NCBI RefSeq assembly: GCF_002776575.1
Contig: NZ_CP022548.1
Coordinates: 1,751,001-1,815,000, forward strand
Reading direction: 5' to 3'
Length of the DNA: 64,000 nt
Source: Sphingorhabdus sp. YGSMI21
GTDB lineage: Bacteria; Pseudomonadota; Alphaproteobacteria; Sphingomonadales; Sphingomonadaceae
Shown here: positions 8,614-17,682 of the stretch, piece after piece
Numbering within the stretch: the first letter of the stretch is position 1
Layout of the letters: each line of letters starts with the position of its first letter
Notes under the pieces: model-generated
Databases searched by the model: none
The model's input: the letters and a program-made list of their open reading frames with translations, nothing else
What the model was told of the DNA's origin: nothing
Position numbers and translations under genes: made by a program

Positions 8614-9578
8614 TCGATGCCTCCAGACGGTCTGTCATCAAGGGAACCGGCTCCGCGCTGCCGCGCACCCGCGTTTCCAATGCCGATCTGGCCAAACGTG
8701 TGGACACCACAGACGAATGGATCGTCGAGCGCACGGGCATAAAATTCCGGCATATCGCCGAGGATGATGAAACGACCTCCACGCTCGCCACCGAGGCCGC
8801 GGACAAGGCGATGAAGGCCGCTGGTTTCAGCGCCGCTGACATTGATCTGATCATCGTTGCCACCGCCACCCCCGACCAGACTTTTCCGGCAACCGCCACG
8901 ATCGTTCAGGATGCACTGGGGTGCAACGGCTGCGTCGCATTTGACGTCGCTGCGGTCTGCTCCGGTTTCCTTTACGCGCTGTCCGTGGCGGACAGCATGA
9001 TCCGGGCCGGCAGCGCGCAAAATGCGCTGGTCATCGGTGCGGAAACCTTCAGCCGGATACTCGACTGGGAAGACCGGGGAACCTGTGTCCTCTTTGGCGA
9101 CGGAGCCGGCGCGATCGTACTGGCTGCCGAGCCGGGGGACAAAGGCGTCCTGGCCACTCGCCTGCACGCCGATGGAGCGCACAACCAGCTTCTTTATGTT
9201 GATGGCGGCGCCGGTACCACCGGAACCGTCGGCAAGCTGCGCATGAAAGGTCGCGAGGTGTTTCGCCATGCGGTCGTCAACCTGTCTTCGGTGCTGAAAG
9301 AGGTGCTGGAGGAGTCCGGCGAATCGGTCGACAATGTCGACTGGGTCGTGCCGCACCAGGCCAATGCCCGGATCTTGGATGCCACCGCCAAGAAGCTCAA
9401 TCTTCCACCGGAGAAGGTGATCAAGACCGTCGATATGCATGCCAACACGTCGGCGGCTTCGGTTCCGCTGGCTCTTGATACCGCCGTTCGGGACGGTCGA
9501 ATCAAGGCGGGAGACTTGCTGGTTCTGGAAGCCATGGGCGGCGGTTTCACCTGGGGCGCATCGGTCATTCGCTACTGA
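8610..9578 (+). CDS. fabH: 3-oxoacyl-ACP synthase III
   Basis: 322 residues of a KAS III fold. The catalytic triad is visible: Cys117 in [11 protein letters not shown], His249 in VPHQANARI and Asn279 in [11 protein letters not shown]. It condenses acetyl-CoA with malonyl-ACP to start fatty-acid synthesis. It is the third gene of the rpmF-plsX-fabH block. The usual alphaproteobacterial follower ihfA is not seen here; an AraC regulator follows instead. Confidence 0.95.
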   Translation: MIDASRRSVIKGTGSALPRTRVSNADLAKRVDTTDEWIVERTGIKFRHIAEDDETTSTLATEAADKAMKAAGFSAADIDLIIVATATPDQTFPATATIVQDALGCNGCVAFDVAAVCSGFLYALSVADSMIRAGSAQNALVIGAETFSRILDWEDRGTCVLFGDGAGAIVLAAEPGDKGVLATRLHADGAHNQLLYVDGGAGTTGTVGKLRMKGREVFRHAVVNLSSVLKEVLEESGESVDNVDWVVPHQANARILDATAKKLNLPPEKVIKTVDMHANTSAASVPLALDTAVRDGRIKAGDLLVLEAMGGGFTWGASVIRY

Positions 9579-9610
9579 ACGCGCTGCCGCGGTTCGCGAA
9601 TTAACCATAA

Positions 9611-9638
9611 TTGACATATTCGTCGCCGATTTTACATC
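9611..9638 (+). promoter_or_regulatory. Possible sigma-70 promoter for the AraC regulator
   Basis: TTGACA at 9611-9616 is followed after 16 bases by TACATC (9633-9638), about 50 bases before the regulator's ATG. The -10 match is weak. Confidence 0.3.
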
Positions 9639-9689
9639 CTTGTCGAAAGCCAGTTGAGCGAAATGCACTTCGGCTCCTAGCTTGGAACC

Positions 9690-10730
9690 ATGGAATATCC
9701 GGCACCCAATAGTCTGAAGATCGCGGCGCCGTTTCTTTATCGCGCCTATCTCAGCTGTCATGCCCTCCAGGCCCGCAAGCCGCAGCTGTTGAGTGCGCTG
9801 GATTGTTCCGAGGCGGAACTGCGCGATCCCGGCTATCAATTGGATGACCAGGCGATTGCCAGCCTCTGCGCTGCGGCCCAGGAAGAACTCAATTGCACGG
9901 ACATCCATTCGGAAATCGGCAGCAAGATGGTGCCACGGGGCTTTTCCGACCGCGGATTTTCGGCTTTTTTCCAACCCAGTTTCGGTGAAGCCCTGCTTCA
10001 TCTTGTCGCAGAGCAAAGGCTCGGCGGCGACAAGCCGGTTGTCAAACTTTTGCCGCTTTCATCCGGTGACCGGCTGGTCTGGAATTCGGACAAGCCGGTT
10101 TCTCCGGATCTGGTCCACATCATTTTCGCACTGGTCCACCAATGCGGAGAATTGCTGGCTGAGGGCCGGTTCAGAACTGTAAAGGCCGCGCATTTCGCTC
10201 ACCGCCGGCCCGACGGCTTCCGGGGGTTCCCGAGCGAAAATTCCAGCAGAGCCCCGATTCCCTGCCATTTCAACCGCCCATCCACCTATCTCGAATATCA
10301 TCATATGGCGATGTCCATGCCGATCCAGCGCCACAACCCGGCGATCGTTTCGGCGGTCAGGCGGCAGGAGGCCTTTTTCGCACGCACCCGATTCGAGCGG
10401 GAGAATCTCGCGAAACTGACCTACGAATATCTCTTGTATCTGCTCGACAAGTCCGGGCTCAGCCTTGATGCGGCTGCGATCACTTTCGGCATGGCGGAGC
10501 GCACGTTGCGCCGCAAACTGGTCGCCGAAGGCTTGTCCTACCGCCAATTGCTGGAGCAGGTCCGGCGCGACACCTGCCATCTCTATTTCCTCGAAGGCAC
10601 GCGGAATCTTTCGGAAATAGCCGCCAAGCTGGGCTATAGCGAGTTGAGCGCATTCACCCGCGCCTATACCAGCTGGTACGGGCATCCGCCGAGTCAGGAT
10701 ACCGGCAGCGCGATCGCGCTTGCTGCCTGA
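9690..10730 (+). CDS. AraC family transcriptional regulator
   Basis: 346 residues. The C-terminal ~100 residues carry the two-HTH AraC module: LSLDAAAITFGMAERTLRRKLVAEG as the first and LSEIAAKLGYSELSAFTRAYTSWYG as the second. The N-terminal ~220 residues resemble the arabinose-binding-like domain of the OruR/ArgR subgroup. It is likely a ligand-responsive activator, with ligand unknown. Neither neighbour is an obvious metabolic target; it stands alone after fabH and before tRNA-Val. Confidence 0.85.
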   Translation: MEYPAPNSLKIAAPFLYRAYLSCHALQARKPQLLSALDCSEAELRDPGYQLDDQAIASLCAAAQEELNCTDIHSEIGSKMVPRGFSDRGFSAFFQPSFGEALLHLVAEQRLGGDKPVVKLLPLSSGDRLVWNSDKPVSPDLVHIIFALVHQCGELLAEGRFRTVKAAHFAHRRPDGFRGFPSENSSRAPIPCHFNRPSTYLEYHHMAMSMPIQRHNPAIVSAVRRQEAFFARTRFERENLAKLTYEYLLYLLDKSGLSLDAAAITFGMAERTLRRKLVAEGLSYRQLLEQVRRDTCHLYFLEGTRNLSEIAAKLGYSELSAFTRAYTSWYGHPPSQDTGSAIALAA

Positions 10731-10743
10731 ATTGTGTGGAAAA

Positions 10744-10818
10744 TGGTGGGCGTAGAGAGAGTTGAACTCCCGACCCCTTCGATGTCAACGAAGTGCTCTA
10801 CCACTGAGCTATACGCCC
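10744..10818 (-). tRNA. tRNA-Val (anticodon GAC), CCA encoded
   Basis: On the reverse strand the seven-base acceptor stem GGGCGTA pairs with TACGCCC; the D arm (GCTCAGTGGTAGAGC), anticodon stem CTTCG/CGAAG with loop TTGACAT (anticodon GAC) and the T arm (TCGGGAGTTCAACTC, mostly canonical) are all present. A CCA end is encoded. Confidence 0.93.
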
Positions 10819-10861
10819 ACACTGGAGGCCCTCTAGCCAGCCGTTTCGACTGGCGCAAGGC

Positions 10862-11239
10862 TTAATTCAGGTCGCTGATACTGTCGGGCTCGAACAGCCG
10901 GTCCACCTCCATAACCAGATCGCGCAAATGGAAGGGCTTGGACAATATTTTCGCCTTCGGAACCGATTGTCCTGCGCGCAATGTCACGCCGGAAAAGCCG
11001 GTGATAAACATGACCTGTGTCTCCGGGCAGACCGACGCACAATGCTGGGCCAGCTCGATTCCGTCCATTTCCGGCATCACAATATCGGTGAGCAGCAGAT
11101 CGAACTTCTGCTCGGCGAGCAGCGGTATCGCAGCGGTTCCGCGGTCTACAGCGACAACTTCATAGTTGGCTTTCTCCAGCGCCCGTGTAAGATGCTCACG
11201 CATCGCCCGTTCATCTTCCGCGAGGAGAATCCGAATCAT
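10862..11239 (-). CDS. cpdR: CpdR-type single-domain response regulator
   Basis: 125 residues forming only a receiver domain: acidic pocket LAEDE near the start, phospho-acceptor Asp52 in LLTDIVMPEMDG, the switch Thr in MFITGFSG and Lys in ILSKPFH. Length and sequence match alphaproteobacterial CpdR, which when unphosphorylated acts as a ClpXP adaptor in the CckA-ChpT-CtrA network. That network regulates GTA genes in Rhodobacter, and a GTA cluster lies about 28 kb away in this window, though a link is only an inference. Confidence 0.85.
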   Translation of the reverse strand: MIRILLAEDERAMREHLTRALEKANYEVVAVDRGTAAIPLLAEQKFDLLLTDIVMPEMDGIELAQHCASVCPETQVMFITGFSGVTLRAGQSVPKAKILSKPFHLRDLVMEVDRLFEPDSISDLN

Positions 11240-11377
11240 TGTGTCGCGCCTTCCCGAATATGCCTGATTACAGGCCTGCCTTTATGCCGAGGCCGGTATA
11301 TAAGTGCAAATCGGTTAATTTTTTTCCGAAGATATTGAATATTTTGGCGATGAAAGCTGCTTTTCCGGGGATCGAAT

Positions 11378-12265
11378 ATGGCTAATCCCGTCCCCGGCCA
11401 GGCAGAGTCGCCGGCATCCATTCATTCCCTGTCCAATCTCGAGGCGCTCCGCTTCCCGGTGCTTGTCAGCGTGCCCCATGCCGGTCGGGAATATCCGCCG
11501 GAACTTCTCGACAATCTGAATGTACCCGCGTCCCATTTGCTGCGGCTGGAAGATCGCTATTCGGATCGGCTGGCGGCCGCGGCCATCGCATCCGGCTTTC
11601 CGGCAATCATTGCCCGGAAACCGAGGGCCTGGATCGACCTCAATCGCAACCGCTCGGAAATCGATCCGGATATGGTGATCGGGATGGATCCATCGCAGAC
11701 TGGCCAGATGAGCAGAAAAGTGAGGGGCGGCCTGGGCTTGTTGCCGCGCCGGCTGCACGGGGCGGGAAACCTTTGGCGGAACAAATGGTCCCACCAGCAT
11801 GTCATGGACCGGATCGAGAAAGATCACGAGCCCTATCATCTGATGGTTGCGCATCAGCTCGACCGCATTCGCTCTACATTCGGGTGCGCGCTTCTGCTGG
11901 ATCTGCACAGCATGCCGCCGGTCCTGGACGACAACAGAAGAAAGATAGGATTTGTTCTGGGTGACCGCTTCGGGCGTAGCTGCGAATCGCGCTATGTCGA
12001 GCTGGCCGCGGAGCATTTCCGGAGACAAGGCCATTCCGTCCAGACCAACCATCCCTATTCGGGCAGCTATATATTGGAGCGGCATGGCAATCCGTCGCGC
12101 AATATTCATGCATTCCAACTGGAAGTGGATCGTTCGCTCTATCTCGACTCGTCAATGCGTGAGCCGACTGCCGCAGCCGGATCGATCGCGGAGCTGATCC
12201 GCAACTGCTGCGCGATGCTGGCGGAACAAGTGACTGGTCAAGACCAGCTCGAAGCGGCGGAATGA
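11378..12265 (+). CDS. N-formylglutamate amidohydrolase
   Basis: 295 residues. Recognised by LVSVPHAGREYP near the N-terminus, RAWIDLNRNRSEID in the middle, LLLDLHSMPP and the C-terminal QLEVDRSLYLD, all hallmarks of the FGase family. The enzyme hydrolyses N-formylglutamate to glutamate and formate (last step of one histidine-degradation route), using metal held by His and Asp/Glu residues. No other hut genes are in view. It is divergent from cpdR. Confidence 0.85.
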   Translation: MANPVPGQAESPASIHSLSNLEALRFPVLVSVPHAGREYPPELLDNLNVPASHLLRLEDRYSDRLAAAAIASGFPAIIARKPRAWIDLNRNRSEIDPDMVIGMDPSQTGQMSRKVRGGLGLLPRRLHGAGNLWRNKWSHQHVMDRIEKDHEPYHLMVAHQLDRIRSTFGCALLLDLHSMPPVLDDNRRKIGFVLGDRFGRSCESRYVELAAEHFRRQGHSVQTNHPYSGSYILERHGNPSRNIHAFQLEVDRSLYLDSSMREPTAAAGSIAELIRNCCAMLAEQVTGQDQLEAAE

Positions 12266-12277
12266 GGGGTTTTCCAT

Positions 12278-12309
12278 AAAAAAACCACCTCGCCGGTTCG
12301 GCGAGGTGG
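12278..12309 (-). terminator. Rho-independent terminator, reverse strand
   Basis: A perfect 10-bp stem (CCACCTCGCC / GGCGAGGTGG, loop GGTTC, 12285-12309). Read on the reverse strand it is followed by seven U residues, so it would terminate transcription from the SapC side. Confidence 0.7.
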
Positions 12310-12447
12310 CCAAGGTTCAGGGAGGTGGCATTCCGAAGGAATGCCGGTGCCGATCCGATCGGGGGATGCGAACCGGTACATCGTCAATGTGGGCCTAGTC
12401 GCATCGAGTTGCAAGACCCCCGACGCGGAAAAATGACAATGAAATTT

Positions 12448-12478
12448 GCCTGCTTCGGCCAAACCGGTCGAAGCAGGC
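12448..12478 (-). terminator. Strong hairpin downstream of sapC, probable terminator
   Basis: A 13-bp stem with one G-U pair (12448-12460 with 12466-12478, five-base loop) lies 12 bases after the sapC stop. On the reverse strand it is followed by a U-rich but imperfect tract. Together with the hairpin at 12285 it forms a double terminator. Nothing else is seen in 12310-12447. Confidence 0.55.
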
Positions 12479-12490
12479 TGCTTTGTGCGG

Positions 12491-13276
12491 TTAAACCTGT
12501 ACGGAAGGTGCTTCGGTAACCTGTGGCATCTTGCCGGCAGCAACCTGTTTCGCAAATACTTCGCGCATCATCTGTAGCGAGAAGAGATGGGCGTAGATCA
12601 GCGGCAAGATACCGTTCTGGTTGATCTTGCGAAGTTCGTCACCACGCAGATCGCGCAGTTTCTCTTCGTTGACCATCTTGAAACCGCGATAGACGAAAGG
12701 CTTTTCAACGCCGGTCTGCTGGATGGAGACTTCGCCGTCCATCAACAATCCCATCTTGTCCAGTTCCTGCACGAACTGACCGGTCCGCTGGCCAGCCTGT
12801 TCGAATTGTTCGCAGAAATTCAGGATGTTCTTTGTGGTTTCGCTGGGCTGATCATTGTCGAACAGCGCGTCGCCTTCCTTATAGTCACCAATGGCGTCGG
12901 TCGTCGGATCGAAACATAGCGACAGTTCTTCGGCTTCCGGACGCAATTTCGCGAGCATGAAGGGATAACGGCGGACATAGGCCGGAACATAAGCGGGTTC
13001 GCTGAACTGGCCTTCGTCATTCATGAACGTGTTCACGCCTTCGTTCAGACCCATGAGAATCAACGGAACGCTGTTGTTGCCGACCGAAAAGACAATCGGA
13101 TAGTTGCGCGCTGCATTGATGAACTCGTCGGTGGTGATAGGGATGGCGTGCTGCGACTGCATGAAGGATGCATTGTCCAGCCCCTTGACTTTCCACTTGG
13201 CATGTTCGTTGGAATTCAGCGGAACCAGGTCCTTGTAGAACATTGGTAGGGCCTGTGCGTTCGGCGTGCTCGCCAT
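12491..13276 (-). CDS. SapC family protein
   Basis: 261 residues. The N-terminal FYKDLVPLNSNEHAKWKV and the central VPAYVRRYPFML motif are typical of the SapC family, named after a Campylobacter S-layer-associated protein and common in alphaproteobacteria. It has no clear signal peptide here. The molecular role is not established. It ends before two strong hairpins, and its promoter side faces an FAD-linked oxidase on the same strand, 50 bases upstream. Confidence 0.85.
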   Translation of the reverse strand: MASTPNAQALPMFYKDLVPLNSNEHAKWKVKGLDNASFMQSQHAIPITTDEFINAARNYPIVFSVGNNSVPLILMGLNEGVNTFMNDEGQFSEPAYVPAYVRRYPFMLAKLRPEAEELSLCFDPTTDAIGDYKEGDALFDNDQPSETTKNILNFCEQFEQAGQRTGQFVQELDKMGLLMDGEVSIQQTGVEKPFVYRGFKMVNEEKLRDLRGDELRKINQNGILPLIYAHLFSLQMMREVFAKQVAAGKMPQVTEAPSVQV

Positions 13277-13326
13277 AGTTATATTCTCCGAAAATTACTG
13301 TTGAAACCGAATAGTTGTCTTGCGCT

Positions 13327-14775
13327 TTAAGAGCCAGACTGACCGGACGCAAGGGGAACGAGTTTGCCCGGGTTCATAATGTTCTTGGGATCAATCGCGG
13401 TTTTTATCGCGCGCAGCATCGACAGCCGTGCATCGGAAGACAGGCGTTCCAGTTCCGCCCGCTTGTTTTGCCCGATTCCATGTTCTGCTGAAATCGATCC
13501 GCCGGCTGCGATGACGAGGTCGTGGACCAGCGGCGTTATCTGCGTCGCATAGTCCCGCATCCATTCTTGCGGTGGTACGCCCGCTGGCGCCTTGACGTGA
13601 AAATGGACATTTCCGTCTCCCATATGGCCAAAAGCAGCGACTTTCGTGCCAGGGAATTTGCCTTCGACAACCGGGGACGCCTCGTTGATGAAACGGGCCA
13701 TGCCGGGTACCGGCACGCTGATATCATGCTGCAGGGCCGGGCCGTTGGCGCGCTCGGCTTCGGCAATCGAATCGCGGATTTTCCAGAAATCTTCGGCCTG
13801 CTGTTCGCTCGCCGCGAGTGTTGCATCTTCTATCAGGTCCAGTTCCATCGCTTCGGCCAGAAGGCTTTCGGTTATGGACCCGGGATCCTTTGCATCCGGC
13901 TGATCACGCACGATCTCGATCAGGACATGCCAGCGATGGCTGCCCTTCAGCGGCGCGCGGGTGCCGGGAATGTGGCGCAACACCGATTCCAGGCAGGTTT
14001 CCGGGATGATCTCGAAACCTTCAAGCGATTGGGCTGTCCGTTTGTTGAGAAAACGGAACAGTTCGTACGCGGCGTCTGTGCTGTCGACCGCGGCCCAGGA
14101 TACGCAGCGATCCACCAGCGCGGGTACGGTCTTGAGGGTCGCGGCGGTGACGATGCCCAGCGTACCTTCTCCGCCGACGAACAATTGCTTCAGGTCATAG
14201 CCGCGATTATCCTTTTTCAGCGCCGCGAGTCCGTCAAAAATACTGCCGTCGGGCAGCACGGCCTCGATTCCGGTGACCAGTGAGCGCATGGTTCCGTGGC
14301 GGAGCACCTGGGTGCCGCCGGCATTGGTCGAAACCAGGCCGCCGACCGTGGCCGAGCCTTTGCCACCGAGAGTCAGCGGGAATCTCTGTCCTTCGGCCGC
14401 CAGTGCTTCGTGCAGATTCTGCAATATCACGCCAGCGTCGCACAGGACCAGCTGGTCCTCGGCCGCTATCGTGCGGATCCGGTTCATCCGGCGGAGCGAA
14501 AGCAGGATCGACTGGCCGCCGCTGTCAGGTGTTGCCCCGCCCACCATGCCGCTGTTTCCGCCCTGCGGCACGACAGCCACGGCGTTTGCGTTGGCGATCC
14601 TCAGAATTTCAGCCGTTTCTTGCGTGTTCGCCGGAGAGATCATGGCCAGCGCGGCACCCGTATATCGACCGCGCCAGTCGGTGAGCCACGGCGCCATGTC
14701 ATCACCGGCCCGGGTGAATCCTTTCGCCCCGACAACTGAACGCATTTCTTCGAGCCATTCTGCCTTTTTTGGCAT
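13327..14775 (-). CDS. FAD-binding oxidoreductase, D-2-hydroxyacid dehydrogenase type
   Basis: About 482 residues. The N-terminal FAD-binding PCMH domain shows VVPQGGNSGMVGG and VGGLVSTNAGGTQVLRHGTMRSLV; the C-terminal FAD-oxidase_C domain has FGHMGDGNVHFHV (metal/substrate His) and SISAEHGIGQNKRAEL, ending MNPGKLV. These match the D-lactate/D-2-hydroxyglutarate dehydrogenase group. It would oxidise a D-2-hydroxyacid and pass electrons to a quinone or electron-transfer flavoprotein; exact substrate unknown. The ATG at 14775 is preferred to one at 14802 by family length. Confidence 0.85.
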   Translation of the reverse strand: MPKKAEWLEEMRSVVGAKGFTRAGDDMAPWLTDWRGRYTGAALAMISPANTQETAEILRIANANAVAVVPQGGNSGMVGGATPDSGGQSILLSLRRMNRIRTIAAEDQLVLCDAGVILQNLHEALAAEGQRFPLTLGGKGSATVGGLVSTNAGGTQVLRHGTMRSLVTGIEAVLPDGSIFDGLAALKKDNRGYDLKQLFVGGEGTLGIVTAATLKTVPALVDRCVSWAAVDSTDAAYELFRFLNKRTAQSLEGFEIIPETCLESVLRHIPGTRAPLKGSHRWHVLIEIVRDQPDAKDPGSITESLLAEAMELDLIEDATLAASEQQAEDFWKIRDSIAEAERANGPALQHDISVPVPGMARFINEASPVVEGKFPGTKVAAFGHMGDGNVHFHVKAPAGVPPQEWMRDYATQITPLVHDLVIAAGGSISAEHGIGQNKRAELERLSSDARLSMLRAIKTAIDPKNIMNPGKLVPLASGQSGS

Positions 14776-14926
14776 ATTCCAATTCCTCTGCGGTCGTGCC
14801 ACCTGTTCGCTATCGCGGCTCCGCCCTGCCAGGGGATCGCCCGGATGGTAACAGATGGAAAATTCTCAGTTCATGCAATATTCAATCACTGCTGATATAG
14901 GCAAGGCAAGGGTTAGTTAAGGGATT

Positions 14927-15430
14927 ATGGTGAGCCTGTCACTTACAGCAATATTGCTGCTCTCTGTGCCGGATGCGCGCGAGATGCAGCCGGTAGAGAT
15001 TCCGCCTGCAGACTCGGCCATGGTCCATGTGGAGGAGCGGCCGCTGCTCCTTGCACAAGTGCGAATCGAGAAGCGGGTGATCATACGCGTGCCTCGCCGT
15101 CGCCCCGCGCCGCTTGCACCGATGGCGGATTTTTCACGCGAAACCGTGCAAAAGACCTATCGCGAAAAGAAAATGGGCAAATGCGTGCCGATGAACAATA
15201 TACTCGGCGTGCAGATGTTTTCCGACCGCTATCTCGACCTGATCACCAAGGATCGCAAGAGAATCCGGGCCCTGCTCGAGGACAAATGCCAGGCGCGCAG
15301 CTTCTATTCGGGTTTCTATGTCGAGAAAACGGATGACGGCAAAATATGCACCGGCCGGGATATCCTCCACTCGCGAACCGGAGCGAAATGCGAGATCGAC
15401 CGGTTCCGGGAACTGGTGCCGGAACGCTAG
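14927..15430 (+). CDS. Hypothetical exported protein, 167 residues
   Basis: A short N-terminal hydrophobic stretch (SLSLTAILLLS) suggests export or anchoring. A basic Arg/Pro segment (RVPRRRPAP) follows, and the C-terminal ~100 residues contain four Cys (KCVPM, DKCQARSFYSGFYVEKTDDG, KICTGRDILHSRTGAKCEIDRF), which could form disulfides in the periplasm. No family recognised. It lies between the divergent oxidoreductase and the DEAD-box helicase. Confidence 0.65.
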   Translation: MVSLSLTAILLLSVPDAREMQPVEIPPADSAMVHVEERPLLLAQVRIEKRVIIRVPRRRPAPLAPMADFSRETVQKTYREKKMGKCVPMNNILGVQMFSDRYLDLITKDRKRIRALLEDKCQARSFYSGFYVEKTDDGKICTGRDILHSRTGAKCEIDRFRELVPER

Positions 15431-15538
15431 ACCAAGCGAGAAAGCTTGACAAATCCCGGATATGCGATCATTGCCCGGCACAGCCCGAGAGGCTAAGACA
15501 GGGTGCAAGGTTGCATCCTATATTTTTCCGGAACCACT

Positions 15539-16930
15539 ATGAAATTTGCCGATATCGGCCTGTCTGAAGAACTGCTGAAATCCGTAGCCGAAGCTGGCTA
15601 TGACGAACCGACGCCGATTCAGGCGCAAGCCATCCCTTCCGTCCTGATGATGAAAGATATCATCGGCATTGCCCAGACGGGCACTGGTAAAACGGCGAGC
15701 TTCGTGCTGCCGATGATCGACATTCTCGCTCATGGCCGCTCGCGTGCCCGCATGCCGCGGTCCCTGATCCTCGAGCCGACCCGTGAACTGGCCGCTCAGG
15801 TTGCCGAGAATTTCGAGAAATATGGCAAGAACCACAATCTCAGCATGGCCCTGCTTATCGGCGGTGTTTCGATGGGCGACCAGATCAAGGCGCTGGAAAA
15901 GGGCGTCGATGTCCTGATCGCCACACCCGGACGGTTGATGGATCTGTTTGATCGCGGACGTATCCTGATGTCGGGCTGTGAATTGCTGGTCATCGACGAA
16001 GCGGACCGGATGCTCGACATGGGCTTCATTCCTGATATCGAATCGATCTGCTCGAAACTGCCATCGACCCGCCAGACGATGCTGTTCTCGGCGACGATGC
16101 CGCCGCCGATCAAGCGGCTGTCCGACCAGTTTCTCAACAACCCGAAATATATCGAGGTTTCGCGCCCGGCAACGGCCAATACCTCGATCGACCAGTCGCT
16201 GATAGAAGTCGCGCCAAAGGGCAAGCGCAAGCTGCTCGTCGACATTCTCGACAATGAGGGCGTCGAAACCGCGATCATATTCTGCAACCGCAAGACCGAA
16301 GTGCGCGATCTGTGCCAGAGTCTGCGCAAGGACGGCTTTGATGCCGGGCAGATTCACGGCGATATGGACCAGAGCTCGCGTCTCGCCGAACTGGACCGGT
16401 TCAAGTCGGGTGAAATCAATATCTTGTGCGCGTCCGATGTCGCGGCCCGCGGGCTGGATATCAAGGGCGTCAGCCATGTCATCAACTATGATATTCCATG
16501 GCATCCGGATGATTATATCCACCGGATCGGCCGGACCGGCCGCGCTGGCGCTACCGGCGTTGCGATAACCTTCATCACCCGCAGCGATGCCGAACATGTC
16601 GATAGCATTGAAAAGCTGACCGGAATGAAAATTGCCGTTCGCAAGGAACGCAAGGCCGGGACTGGCGGAAAAGCGACTGAAAAGACCGACAGCGAACCGG
16701 CGGAGCCAAAACCGGCACGGGCAAAAGCCCCGCGCCGCGATGATGCTCCGAAAAAGGCGCGGCAGGATGATCGCCCGAAGAAGCCGCGGCGGGACGATGC
16801 CCCGAAAAAACCGGCACCAGCTGCCAGGTCTGAAGAGAAACAACCGCCGGTTGTTCAGGACAGCAAGGATATCGATGACGGCTGGAACGGCCCGATGCCG
16901 AGCTTTTTGGAAGCCAAGCTAAACCGCTAG
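15539..16930 (+). CDS. DEAD-box RNA helicase, RhlE type
   Basis: 463 residues from ATG 15539 (an upstream GTG frame at 15503 is unlikely). All helicase motifs are present: Q motif (TPIQAQAIP), Walker A AQTGTGKT, PTREL, DEAD (VIDEADRMLDMGF), SAT, RGLDIKGV and HRIGRTGR. The C-terminal ~85 residues are a Lys/Arg/Pro-rich tail with RDDAPKK repeats, typical of RNA-binding tails in RhlE proteins. It remodels RNA or ribosome intermediates in the cytoplasm, often at low temperature. Confidence 0.92.
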   Translation: MKFADIGLSEELLKSVAEAGYDEPTPIQAQAIPSVLMMKDIIGIAQTGTGKTASFVLPMIDILAHGRSRARMPRSLILEPTRELAAQVAENFEKYGKNHNLSMALLIGGVSMGDQIKALEKGVDVLIATPGRLMDLFDRGRILMSGCELLVIDEADRMLDMGFIPDIESICSKLPSTRQTMLFSATMPPPIKRLSDQFLNNPKYIEVSRPATANTSIDQSLIEVAPKGKRKLLVDILDNEGVETAIIFCNRKTEVRDLCQSLRKDGFDAGQIHGDMDQSSRLAELDRFKSGEINILCASDVAARGLDIKGVSHVINYDIPWHPDDYIHRIGRTGRAGATGVAITFITRSDAEHVDSIEKLTGMKIAVRKERKAGTGGKATEKTDSEPAEPKPARAKAPRRDDAPKKARQDDRPKKPRRDDAPKKPAPAARSEEKQPPVVQDSKDIDDGWNGPMPSFLEAKLNR

Positions 16931-16948
16931 GATATCAGCAGGCTGGCG

Positions 16949-17554
16949 CTATTGCAGCGTCAGACTGTCGAGAATAGCCACGGCCAGCGGATCTGTCGCC
17001 TTTGCCTGATCGGCGGAATAGGTGACCTCCGCCTGGACCATCGTGCCGTCCGGCTTGCGGAGCAGCCGCTGGCTGGATTTCAGGCCGTTGGTCAATATTC
17101 CCGAAGCGCGATATTCATTCTTGCCGATGGCGCCGCCATCCATGGCTTCATTGCCGTCCTCGACATTTTCGACCGCCTTGCTCCAGGCCGCGTCTTCGCG
17201 GTTTTCGACCCAGCTGACGGCCAGTTTTGCGCCGCTTGCCGTTTCGGTAAATACCCGGCCATTGTCGTCGCTGGCGGATTCGTCAACCGCCCAGCCACCG
17301 GGCACCATGATGGTGTAACCGCGCAAGGCGTTGGTATAGCTTTCCATGCTGGTGAGATCGACGGCCGCTGTCGTGCCGTCGCCTTCCGCCGCTGCCGCTT
17401 CGTCGCGGATCGCCTGGCTTGCAGCGTCCGCCTGTCGCGCCAGTTCCTCGCTCGACGGAACATCGCCGACCGCTTCCTGTTTTCCGCAGGCCGAAAGGAG
17501 CAGTGCCAGCGTCAGGGCGGCACCGAATGGAAGATTTGGAAGCATGTTTTTCAT
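16949..17554 (-). CDS. Putative lipoprotein, unknown function
   Basis: 201 residues with a lipoprotein signal (TLALLLSACGKQ, lipobox LSAC, modified Cys near residue 23). The mature part has an Ala-rich helical stretch, then a domain with SYTNALRGYTIMVPGGWAVD, suggestive of a small beta-rich periplasmic domain. No named family is recognised. It converges with the helicase gene. Confidence 0.7.
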   Translation of the reverse strand: MKNMLPNLPFGAALTLALLLSACGKQEAVGDVPSSEELARQADAASQAIRDEAAAAEGDGTTAAVDLTSMESYTNALRGYTIMVPGGWAVDESASDDNGRVFTETASGAKLAVSWVENREDAAWSKAVENVEDGNEAMDGGAIGKNEYRASGILTNGLKSSQRLLRKPDGTMVQAEVTYSADQAKATDPLAVAILDSLTLQ

Positions 17555-17682
17555 ATCAGCCAGACTTAAGAGCAGCGAGGCGAAACATCAATGGCGATGT
17601 TGGAGAGGGCAGCAATTGCCGAAGCCCCGATGCTGTTGGAAAATGGCCGAAAATGTCAAATTCCAACAGGCGCTCTGAAAAA

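Noticed and set aside
8424-10016. A 530-codon reverse-strand frame opposite fabH
   Set aside because: It overlaps fabH and plsX, whose catalytic motifs are intact; no homology-like pattern in the reverse reading.
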